A program made the translations under genes and the position numbers. Below, piece by piece: positions 1 through 5,973 of a stretch of 7,825 bases of DNA (positions are counted from its first letter, which is position 1; every line of letters starts with the position of its first letter). The stretch is from the NCBI GenBank assembly GCA_002315795.1, contig DCIF01000122.1, positions 4,274 through 12,098 on the forward strand. The letters run 5' to 3'. This DNA comes from Bacteroidales bacterium UBA1733 (lineage in GTDB: Bacteria; Bacteroidota; Bacteroidia; Bacteroidales; UBA3663). The notes beneath the pieces were generated by a model that was not told the DNA's origin, did no database searches, and worked only from the letters and a program-made list of their open reading frames with translations.

Positions 1-2867
1 GTGAACATCATACGCTGCGTACGGCACATACGACGGTTGTTCTCATCCAGATAGATGGTGGTATCCTGGATGTTGCCCCAGACGAACTTGTTCATCAGGT
101 TGTCATAGCTCTTATCGATATCGGCCGTTGTAGTGCCGCCACCTTCGAGAGGTACAATCTGGTAAGCCAGACCAACCAGACGGAAGTAACGGTTCAGGCT
201 GAGATACATATCAGAACCGACGGTAGTAGCGAAATAGATAGGACGCTTCCAACCCTCCTTGGCAATGTTCTGAATCATGGAGAGCATAGCAATCTCGTTC
301 TTGGTGATATAAGATTTACCACTCAGATCGATGTGCATGCGCTTGCTGATCTGATCGTCTGCAGCAACGTCAATCACTGGAGAGTTAGCCACTGCCGCTG
401 TATCGATATCCAGATACATCTTCGATGCTGGAATGTAGTCGATCTCGCCAGAATAACCTTCAAGGCGCTTGTAACGTGTATCATCGCTGTAGAGCCAGTT
501 CATCACCTGATCCATTGGCTTCTCTTCGCCCTTGAACATATCTACGATGTGTGCGTAGTTGAGCTTATCGGCCACATACTGCTCTGGACGGAAAGAGATC
601 GGCAATGGCTCGCTCTCGTAAGCCTGTGACTTCATCTGGTTGATATACCAGTCGGTCTGGAGGTAAGAGAGGTTGCAGACACGTACATCAGTGCGATAGC
701 CTTCTACTTCCTGACTGTACCAGAGTGGGAAGGTATCGTTATCGCCATTGGTGAAGATGATGGCATTGGGTTCGAGCGACGAAAGATAGTTACGACCGAA
801 GTCACGCGCAGTGTATCGGCCAGAACGGTCATGATCGTCCCAGGTCTGTCCTACCATCTGGAAAGGTACACCCAGACAGATCAGGCCAAGGAGACCAGCC
901 ATGACGGCACTTTCTTTCTTCGTGACGAACTTCTCAACGAGGCGAACCAGACCGGCAACTCCCATGCCGACCCAGATAGAGAAGGCATAGAACGAACCCG
1001 CATAAGCATAGTCTCGTTCGCGTGGCTGATAAGGTGTCTGGTTGAGATAGACAACGATGGCCAGACCGGTCATGAAGAAGAGGAAGAAAACGATCCAGAA
1101 GCCCTGAATGCCTTTCTCGCCACTATAAGCTTGCCAGAAAAGTCCCAGCAGACCCAGGAGCAATGGCAGCATATAGAACACATTGTGTCCCTTGTTGTCC
1201 TTGATGCTTGATGGCATATCTTCCTGGGTACCGACCAGCATCTCATCAATGAACGAAATACCAGTGATCCAGTTACCGCGGTCAATCTCGCCATAGGTCT
1301 GTACGTCACTCTGACGACCTGAGAAGTTCCACAAGAAGTAACGCCAGTACATGAAGTTTACCTGATAGCGGAAGAAATATGTCAGATTCTCAGCGAAAGT
1401 AGGAACGGTAATGACTTTGCCATCTACATTCTTCTTCTCTCCCTTGAAGTCGCTCCACTCCTTGTATCCCTGGATATGATTGGCCTGCTTAGAGTACATA
1501 CGTGGGAAGAGTACGGTGTAGTTATACTCATACTTCTCCTTATGGCCACTCATGAAATAGCGGTCCGGATCATCAGGATTGGTCTTGACTACCTTGGTAT
1601 AGATAGGAGCTCCCTCCTTGACGTCTGCACGGCCACCGGCATCGCGCTTTACGTCGCTTGCGAAAGTCTGACCGATGAAAAGCGGACTCTCACCATACTG
1701 CTCACGATTGAGGTACTTGGTAAACGAGAAGATCTCGTCTGGAGAGTTCTGATCCATTGGCAGCTGTGCCGACGAACGGATGATGATCTGTGCAAAGGTA
1801 GAATAGCCGATGAGGATCGTAAGCAGACAGAGCAGGATATTGCTGCAGAGACGTGCATTGAGCTTCTTCCACAAGAAGACACCAGCCACGAAAGCAGCGG
1901 CTACCAGCAAGCAGACAAACCAGCTGTCGCTGATGAATGGCATACCACTCAGCACGATACCGGCTGACAACAGGATGCGCATGGTTCGGTCTGAAGTCTT
2001 CTTCTGATAGCTCTTCCAGACGCCGAAAGCAAGAAGTGCCAGGACAAAGAAGAAATAGAAACCCGTACCTGTGTTGAATGAGAAGCCAAGGGTATTGACC
2101 GCAAAGAGCTCAATCTGTCCGGCGATTCTGATGAAACCTGGAATCATGCCATAAAGGATAAAGGCGATCATCAGGACCGAAAGGAAGAGTGCTCCTAACG
2201 TTCCCTTCAGGTTGGCATTCGGCACTTTCTTGAAATAATAGACCAGTACGATGGCTGGAATACAGAGCAAATTGAGCAGATGCACACCAATAGAAAGACC
2301 GATAATATAAGCCAGCAGGATGATATAACGGTCTCCTTCTACGCCTGCAGCATGGTTCTCCCACTTCAGGATCAGCCAGAATACAAGTGCTGTCATGAAG
2401 CTTGAGAAGGCATACACTTCGGCTTCGACTGCCGAGAACCAGAACGTATCTGACCAGGTATATACCAGCGAACCCACCATACCGGAAGCCAGGATGGTAA
2501 TGATCTGGCTCCAGGTGATCTCTTTTTCCGATTCGTTCTTACGACAGACGACTTTCTTGGTCAGCGCTGTGATCGTCCAGAAAAGGAACAGGATAGCACC
2601 AGCCGAGAAGAGTGCCGACATACGGTTCACCCAGATACCGGCCTGTGCCATATCTCCGCCAGCGAAGTTGACAAAGAAACGACCTGTGAGGTTGAAGAAA
2701 GTGTTTCCTGGTGGATGTCCCACCTCGCCTTTAGCGGCGCAAGTGATAAACTCCGGACAGTCCCAGAACGATGCTGTTGGCTCTACCGTAGAGAGGTAGG
2801 TGAAGGCAGCCACCGCAAAGGCAATCCATCCAAAGAGATTGTTGAGCAACTTGTATTGCTTCATCAT
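1..2867 (-). CDS. GT117 / TMEM260-like (PF11028, DUF2723) polytopic glycosyltransferase, 3' end cut by window edge
   Basis: This frame is open without a stop for 955 codons from ATG at 2867 to the left edge; because the stop lies outside the window it is easily missed. The protein is a multispanning inner-membrane protein with about a dozen hydrophobic segments in residues 10-670 and a soluble C-terminal part. Family hallmarks seen are TVEPTASFWDCPEF (residues about 27-40) and GHPPGN (50-55) in the first extracytoplasmic loop, FWFSAVEAEVYAFS (142-155), QPRERDY (614-620) and NGDNDTFPLWY (707-717). PF11028 proteins belong to GT-C family GT117, whose human member TMEM260 is a protein O-mannosyltransferase. 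By inference this protein uses a lipid-linked sugar to glycosylate exported proteins; D36 and E39 are candidate catalytic acids. Bacteroidota members usually have about 1,100 residues, so 150-200 are probably missing. The start is a double ATG (2867 or 2864) with an A/T-rich leader and no Shine-Dalgarno. The family call is firm; donor and acceptor are unknown. Confidence 0.92.
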   Translation of the reverse strand, partial: MMKQYKLLNNLFGWIAFAVAAFTYLSTVEPTASFWDCPEFITCAAKGEVGHPPGNTFFNLTGRFFVNFAGGDMAQAGIWVNRMSALFSAGAILFLFWTITALTKKVVCRKNESEKEITWSQIITILASGMVGSLVYTWSDTFWFSAVEAEVYAFSSFMTALVFWLILKWENHAAGVEGDRYIILLAYIIGLSIGVHLLNLLCIPAIVLVYYFKKVPNANLKGTLGALFLSVLMIAFILYGMIPGFIRIAGQIELFAVNTLGFSFNTGTGFYFFFVLALLAFGVWKSYQKKTSDRTMRILLSAGIVLSGMPFISDSWFVCLLVAAAFVAGVFLWKKLNARLCSNILLCLLTILIGYSTFAQIIIRSSAQLPMDQNSPDEIFSFTKYLNREQYGESPLFIGQTFASDVKRDAGGRADVKEGAPIYTKVVKTNPDDPDRYFMSGHKEKYEYNYTVLFPRMYSKQANHIQGYKEWSDFKGEKKNVDGKVITVPTFAENLTYFFRYQVNFMYWRYFLWNFSGRQSDVQTYGEIDRGNWITGISFIDEMLVGTQEDMPSSIKDNKGHNVFYMLPLLLGLLGLFWQAYSGEKGIQGFWIVFFLFFMTGLAIVVYLNQTPYQPRERDYAYAGSFYAFSIWVGMGVAGLVRLVEKFVTKKESAVMAGLLGLICLGVPFQMVGQTWDDHDRSGRYTARDFGRNYLSSLEPNAIIFTNGDNDTFPLWYSQEVEGYRTDVRVCNLSYLQTDWYINQMKSQAYESEPLPISFRPEQYVADKLNYAHIVDMFKGEEKPMDQVMNWLYSDDTRYKRLEGYSGEIDYIPASKMYLDIDTAAVANSPVIDVAADDQISKRMHIDLSGKSYITKNEIAMLSMIQNIAKEGWKRPIYFATTVGSDMYLSLNRYFRLVGLAYQIVPLEGGGTTTADIDKSYDNLMNKFVWGNIQDTTIYLDENNRRMCRTQRMMF

Positions 2868-2947
2868 AATTTTTTTATGTTTGTTTAGTTACTATTGTTA
2901 CAATAGAAAAGTTTGCATTGATAGTGCATGTACGCACATTTGCGCGG

Positions 2948-2955
2948 CAAATTTA
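2948..2955 (-). promoter_or_regulatory. Candidate -7 element for the GT117 gene
   Basis: Read on the minus strand this is TAAATTTG, which fits the Bacteroidota -7 consensus TAnnTTTG. It would start transcription near 2941 and leave a leader of about 75 nt before the ATG at 2867. No good TTTG-type -33 element lies about 20 bp upstream; the nearest TTG is 29 bp away. The call therefore rests on one half-site in A/T-rich DNA. Confidence 0.35.
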
Positions 2956-3059
2956 ATAAAAAAACAGATTCACTGGTATTTTTCCAAGATAGAAAATAAC
3001 ATTATATAATAGGTTGCCGGTGGTTTTAAACGTATATTAAGCATATTTAATCTCAAAGT

Positions 3060-3091
3060 TTTGTTTATTGGTTCGAAAATAAGTATCTTTG
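3060..3091 (+). promoter_or_regulatory. Bacteroidota-type promoter for murI
   Basis: TTTG at 3060-3063 (the -33 element) and TATCTTTG at 3084-3091 (the -7 element, consensus TAnnTTTG) are separated by 20 bp, the usual spacing for the primary sigma factor of Bacteroidota. Transcription would begin near 3097, giving a leader of about 40 nt that is A/T-rich and lacks a Shine-Dalgarno sequence. Confidence 0.75.
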
Positions 3092-3136
3092 CAGCGTTAT
3101 AAAATCATTTTCCTTTCTTAAAAATCTATCAAAAAA

Positions 3137-4000
3137 ATGGGACCGATCGGTATCTTTGACAGTGGCTTTGGCGGGCTCTCCATCTACAGAGAAATCCACC
3201 GTCTTCTCCCTCAATATGACTATATTTTCTTAGGCGACAATCAGCGTGCTCCGTATGGTGATCGCTCGTTCGAAGAGGTGAATACTTTCACGCGCGAGGC
3301 TGTTGACAAACTCTTCAGCATGGGTTGTCCGCTGGTTATCTTAGCCTGTAATACGGCTTCTGCTAAGGCGTTGAGAAACATCCAGCAGCGTGTACTTCCT
3401 TACACCGACGACCCTACACGACGTGTACTCGGTGTGATACGTCCCACCGTGGAGCGCGTGGCTGAATTTACTTATTCCGGACACATTGGTGTCATTGCTA
3501 CTCGTGCCACGATTTCATCAGAGTCCTACGATATGGAGATCGAAAAAATACCGACTTCCATTCGGCTTGATTTCAAGCCACTGGTGGTCAATAGCCAGGC
3601 TTGTCCGCGCTGGGTTCCGATGATAGAAGCAGGGGCGCAGCACACGCAGGAAATGCACGATGCTGTCTACGAAGATCTGAAACAATTGCTCGATAAGGAT
3701 CCGCTGATTGACACTATCATCCTGGGTTGCACACACTATCCGCTGGTAACAAGTCTGATCCAAACCGTGCTTCAGGAACTTGATCATCCTGAGATTATTC
3801 TCATGCCACAAGGAAAGCCTGTAGCTTACGGCCTGCAGGATTATCTGCGTAGGCATCCGGAGATGAACAACCGACTTGAGAAGCATGGCACGACACATTT
3901 CTATACTACGGGCGATGTAGCGTCTTTTGAAAGCCAGGCGTCGAACTTTATCGGACATATTGAGAAAGTGAAGGCAGAACCTATCCAATGGGAAGCATAA
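3137..4000 (+). CDS. murI: Glutamate racemase
   Basis: Glutamate racemase interconverts L- and D-glutamate without cofactor in the cytoplasm and supplies the D-Glu added by MurD to the peptidoglycan stem peptide. The 287-residue protein is of normal family length and has every hallmark of the Asp/Glu racemase fold: GIFDSGFGGL (residues 5-14, with D8 and S9 in the active site), LGDNQRAPYG (32-41), ACNTAS (70-75, catalytic C71) and GCTHYPL (197-203, second catalytic C198 with H200). The two cysteines act as the acid/base pair on opposite faces of the substrate. The ATG at 3137 places the first motif five residues from the N-terminus, as usual. A clear promoter lies 46 bp upstream, so the gene is probably transcribed alone. 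It converges on sufS, and its stop is followed 22 bp later by the inverted-repeat array. Confidence 0.97.
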   Translation: MGPIGIFDSGFGGLSIYREIHRLLPQYDYIFLGDNQRAPYGDRSFEEVNTFTREAVDKLFSMGCPLVILACNTASAKALRNIQQRVLPYTDDPTRRVLGVIRPTVERVAEFTYSGHIGVIATRATISSESYDMEIEKIPTSIRLDFKPLVVNSQACPRWVPMIEAGAQHTQEMHDAVYEDLKQLLDKDPLIDTIILGCTHYPLVTSLIQTVLQELDHPEIILMPQGKPVAYGLQDYLRRHPEMNNRLEKHGTTHFYTTGDVASFESQASNFIGHIEKVKAEPIQWEA

Positions 4001-4022
4001 ATCAGGAAGTACTATCATTGAC

Positions 4023-4062
4023 CGCTGAAAGGACTTCAGACAAACGTGAAGTCCCTTCCGCG
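4023..4062. repeat. Inverted repeat 1 of the convergent intergenic array (imperfect)
   Basis: Arms 4023-4038 and 4047-4062 pair at 14 of 16 positions around an 8-nt loop (4039-4046). The mismatches are 4026/4059 and 4030/4055. The inner core is GAAAGGACTTCA facing TGAAGTCCCTTC. The centre is 4042.5. It starts 22 bp after the murI stop, so it could protect or end the murI mRNA. No T-tract follows on either strand, so it is not a canonical intrinsic terminator. Confidence 0.85.
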
Positions 4063-4088
4063 ACGAATGAAGGCACATTTTAAAATCA

Positions 4089-4122
4089 CGAAGTCCTTTC
4101 CGAGATCTCGGAAAGGACTTCG
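4089..4122. repeat. Perfect 34-bp palindrome, inverted repeat 2
   Basis: The 17-nt arm CGAAGTCCTTTCCGAGA (4089-4105) is followed directly by its exact reverse complement (4106-4122), with no spacer; the centre is 4105.5. The outer 11 bp of each arm is the motif GAAGTCCTTTC/GAAAGGACTTC, shared with inverted repeat 1 but in opposite arm order. In RNA from either strand it would form a strong hairpin. No T-tract follows on either strand. Confidence 0.95.
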
Positions 4123-4148
4123 CACAATTGGGAGGTCCATTTCGGGGC

Positions 4149-4188
4149 CACGAATATCAACACATCCGCGGATGTGTTGATATTCGTG
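4149..4188. repeat. Perfect 40-bp palindrome, inverted repeat 3
   Basis: The 20-nt arm CACGAATATCAACACATCCG (4149-4168) is followed directly by its exact reverse complement (4169-4188); the centre is 4168.5. Its sequence is unrelated to the GAAAGGACTTC motif of the other two repeats, yet it keeps the same 63-bp centre-to-centre spacing. It ends 14 bp from the sufS stop codon (4203-4205), so on the minus strand it would be the first hairpin after sufS. No T-tract follows. Confidence 0.95.
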
Positions 4189-4202
4189 ATCAAGGAATGG
4201 CC

Positions 4203-5426
4203 TTAGGAAATTCCAAACATGCGGCTGACTCTTTTGATACCAGCAACCAACTGATCGATCTCTTCGACCGTGTTATAGAAAGAGAACGATGCTCTGACCG
4301 TACCTTGAATTCCTAAACTTTGCATCAGCGGTTCGGCACAATGATGGCCAGTTCTGACCGCAATGCCTAATTTGTCGAGCAACATACCCATATCATAATG
4401 GTGGATGTCTCCTACCAGAAAACTCATGACAGCCGACTTCTGATCGGCATTGCCAAAGATACGCATACCTGGCAATTTCTTGAATTCTTCAGTGCAATAA
4501 CTAAGCAACTGATGCTCATACGCTGCGATTTCTTCCATGCCAATAGCCTCAATATAGTCTAAGGCTGAAGCAAAAGCGACAGTATTGATGAAATCCGGAG
4601 TTCCTGCTTCGAACTTATAGGGAAGCTCGTTGAAAGTGGTATGCTCAAACGTCACAGTCTTGATCATCTCGCCGCCTCCCTGATAAGGAGGGATCTTTTC
4701 AAGCCACTCGCGCTTGCCATAGAGCACACCAACGCCTGTCGGTCCATAGATCTTATGAGCCGAGAAAACCAGAAAGTCACAATCCAGGTCCTGCACATCG
4801 ACCTTGATATGAGGGGTAGATTGAGCGCCATCTATCAAGACCGGGACATGCTGTCGGTGAGCAAACGTGATGATCTCCTTGACAGGATTGACCGTACCTA
4901 ATACATTTGAGACATGCGTAATGCTGACCAGTCTGGTGCGATCTGAAAAGAGACTGCGGAAATGATCCATGTCAAGCTCCTGTTTTTCATTGAGAAGGAC
5001 ATGCTTAATTACGATGTGTTTCCGTTGCTGCAGCAACTGCCAACTGACAATGTTGCTGTGATGCTCCATGTCTGAAACAATCACTTCGTCACCTTCCTGC
5101 AGAAATGCATCTCCGAAAGATGAGGCCACCAGATTAATACTCTCGGTAGTTCCTCTGGTGAAGATTATCTCAGCAGACTCTCTGGCGTTGATAAACTTCT
5201 GCACACGCTGTCTTGAAGCTTCATGCAGATCAGTTGCATCCTGACTCAGGAAATGCACACCACGGTGCACGTTGGCATTGTGATGCAGGTATCCGTCAGA
5301 AATCTTGTCAATGACACAGCGCGGCTTCTGCGTCGTGGCGCCATTATCGAGGTAAACGAGAGGCTTACCATAAATCTGGCTGTCAAGTATAGGAAAATCC
5401 TTGCGGATGGATTGAACATCAAACAT
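4203..5426 (-). CDS. sufS: Group II cysteine desulfurase (SufS type)
   Basis: SufS is a PLP enzyme that takes sulfur from L-cysteine, releases alanine and passes a persulfide to SufE/SufU-type partners for Fe-S assembly by SufBCD. Starting at ATG 5426 gives 407 residues, close to the 406 of E. coli SufS. Aligned on that numbering the key residues fall where expected: H123 in DMEHHSN (cofactor stacking), the GAQSTPH motif (about 200-206), K225 in SAHKIYGPTG (Schiff base to PLP) and C363 in RTGHHCAEP (persulfide carrier). An ATG at 5459 in the same frame would add 11 residues lying inside the upstream terminator and is rejected. The gene follows rplQ on the same strand, 74 bp away, with a terminator between. 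No sufB, sufC, sufD or sufE is adjacent in the window. A selenocysteine lyase (CsdB-like) activity cannot be excluded, since both occur in this family. Confidence 0.94.
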   Translation of the reverse strand: MFDVQSIRKDFPILDSQIYGKPLVYLDNGATTQKPRCVIDKISDGYLHHNANVHRGVHFLSQDATDLHEASRQRVQKFINARESAEIIFTRGTTESINLVASSFGDAFLQEGDEVIVSDMEHHSNIVSWQLLQQRKHIVIKHVLLNEKQELDMDHFRSLFSDRTRLVSITHVSNVLGTVNPVKEIITFAHRQHVPVLIDGAQSTPHIKVDVQDLDCDFLVFSAHKIYGPTGVGVLYGKREWLEKIPPYQGGGEMIKTVTFEHTTFNELPYKFEAGTPDFINTVAFASALDYIEAIGMEEIAAYEHQLLSYCTEEFKKLPGMRIFGNADQKSAVMSFLVGDIHHYDMGMLLDKLGIAVRTGHHCAEPLMQSLGIQGTVRASFSFYNTVEEIDQLVAGIKRVSRMFGIS

Positions 5427-5440
5427 GGGGAAAATATGAT

Positions 5441-5470
5441 AAAGAAAAGCCCGAACCAAAAGGTCGGGCT
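5441..5470 (-). terminator. Rho-independent terminator of the rpsK-rpsD-rpoA-rplQ operon
   Basis: On the minus strand AGCCCGA (5470-5464) pairs with TCGGGCT (5454-5448). Two more C-G pairs extend the stem inward after a single bulged base (5455), leaving a TTTT loop. The tract TTTTCTTT follows at once (5448-5441). It lies 30 bp after the rplQ stop, as expected for the end of the alpha operon. It also lies only 14 bp before the sufS ATG (5426), so read-through here would directly decide sufS expression. Confidence 0.85.
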
Positions 5471-5489
5471 TCTCGTATTTTTTGGTTCG
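5452..5489 (-). promoter_or_regulatory. Alternative (antiterminator-like) hairpin overlapping the rplQ-sufS terminator
   Basis: On the minus strand CGAACCAAAA (5489-5480) is exactly complementary to TTTTGGTTCG (5461-5452), a 10-bp perfect stem. Its 3' arm is the loop plus part of the right arm of the terminator, so the two hairpins cannot form together. That is the layout of an attenuator: segment 1 pairs with 3 to allow read-through, or segment 2 pairs with 3 to stop. The complementarity is seen; the regulatory role and any signal are inference. Confidence 0.5.
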
Positions 5490-5500
5490 TATAACCAGAA

Positions 5501-5965
5501 TTACTCAGCTGCTGGAGCCTCTGCTGCTGGAGCAGCCTCAGACTTCTTGCTACGTGAGCGACGGGTCTTAGCCTTCTTCTCACCAGACTCCTTGAGGAGG
5601 TTCTCGTTGTAATCGACGAACTCGATCATTGCCATCTCAGCGTTATCACCGAGGCGGTTCTGGCCAAGCTTGAGGATACGGAGGTAGCCACCAGGACGAT
5701 TAGCAATCTTTACAGCGATATCACCAAAGAGTTCCTTAACAGCTTCCTTATCCTGAAGATAAGAGAAGACAACTCGACGGCTGTTAGTAGTATCTTCCTT
5801 AGCACGATTGATGATTGGCTCAGCATAAACGCGGAGGGCCTTAGCCTTTGCAACAGTAGTGTTGATACGCTTTGCCTTGATCAATGATACAGTCATATTT
5901 GAAAGCAGAGCCTCGCGGTGAGACTTGGTGCGTCCAAGATGATTGAATTTCTTATTATGTCTCAT
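5501..5965 (-). CDS. rplQ: 50S ribosomal protein bL17
   Basis: bL17 is a bacterial large-subunit protein near the exit of the polypeptide tunnel. The 154-residue sequence begins with the invariant [20 protein letters not shown] and retains the typical helix [19 protein letters not shown] and the [13 protein letters not shown] segment (about residues 88-100). The core ends near residue 125. It is followed by a roughly 29-residue tail rich first in Lys/Arg/Ser and then in Ala/Pro/Glu, ending [10 protein letters not shown], so the protein is longer than the roughly 120-130 residues of most bL17 proteins; such tails are common in Bacteroidota. It is the last gene of the alpha operon, 8 bp after the rpoA stop, and is followed by the operon terminator. 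The ATG at 5965 is preceded by an A/T-rich leader with no Shine-Dalgarno. Confidence 0.98.
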   Translation of the reverse strand: MRHNKKFNHLGRTKSHREALLSNMTVSLIKAKRINTTVAKAKALRVYAEPIINRAKEDTTNSRRVVFSYLQDKEAVKELFGDIAVKIANRPGGYLRILKLGQNRLGDNAEMAMIEFVDYNENLLKESGEKKAKTRRSRSKKSEAAPAAEAPAAE

Positions 5966-5973
5966 TGTTGTAA

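Larger units (their letters stand above)
2868..3136. other. Divergent intergenic region between the GT117 gene and murI
   Basis: These 269 bp separate two divergently transcribed genes. The region is strongly A/T-rich, unlike the flanking coding DNA, and contains the murI promoter and a weaker candidate promoter for the GT117 gene. I see no tRNA, no structured leader and no credible small gene. The open frame at 2800-3009 starts inside the GT117 gene on the opposite strand and has no family features. A short CGCA/TGCG stem at 2933-2944 is too small to interpret. Confidence 0.7.
4001..4202. other. Convergent murI/sufS intergenic region carrying the palindrome array
   Basis: These 202 bp lie between the stop codons of two convergent genes. 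Positions 4023-4188 are occupied by inverted repeats of 40, 34 and 40 nt separated by two 26-nt spacers (4063-4088 and 4123-4148). The first spacer contains the small palindrome ATTTTAAAAT (4077-4086). A 62-codon plus-strand frame beginning at 4128 runs across palindrome 3 into antisense sufS and is not credible. Plausible roles are bidirectional transcript ending or 3'-end protection, a multi-site protein-binding region, or a remnant of a small repeat element. Sequence alone does not decide. Confidence 0.8.

Noticed and set aside
333..2364. Several open frames of 65-163 codons on both strands (for example 831-1211 +, 1476-1967 +, 2110-2364 -)
   Set aside because: All lie inside the continuous 955-codon GT117 frame on the minus strand, have no recognisable motifs and use that gene's codons out of phase.
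3518..4078. 186-codon minus-strand frame opposite murI
   Set aside because: It is antisense to the conserved C-terminal half of murI, runs through the palindrome array and has no family features.
4023..4188. CRISPR array
   Set aside because: The repeats are palindromes of differing sequence rather than direct repeats, there are only three, and no cas gene is nearby.
4023..4188. Canonical intrinsic terminators for murI and sufS
   Set aside because: None of the three hairpins is followed by a T-tract on either strand. They may still end or protect transcripts, but not as textbook Rho-independent terminators.
4001..4202. Insertion sequence or integron attC site
   Set aside because: There is no transposase or integrase, no clear target-site duplication flanking 4023-4188 and no integron core-site pattern. 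A non-autonomous repeat element remains possible but is not shown.
5427..5459. Upstream sufS start at 5459 giving 418 residues
   Set aside because: The extra 11 residues (MVRAFLYHIFP) are encoded by the T-tract and stem of the alpha-operon terminator. ATG 5426 gives the family length and E. coli-like numbering of H123, K225 and C363.
5223..5612. 129-codon plus-strand frame across the sufS/rplQ junction
   Set aside because: It is antisense to the sufS N-terminus, the terminator and the rplQ tail, and its Ala-rich end is the antisense of the bL17 low-complexity repeat.
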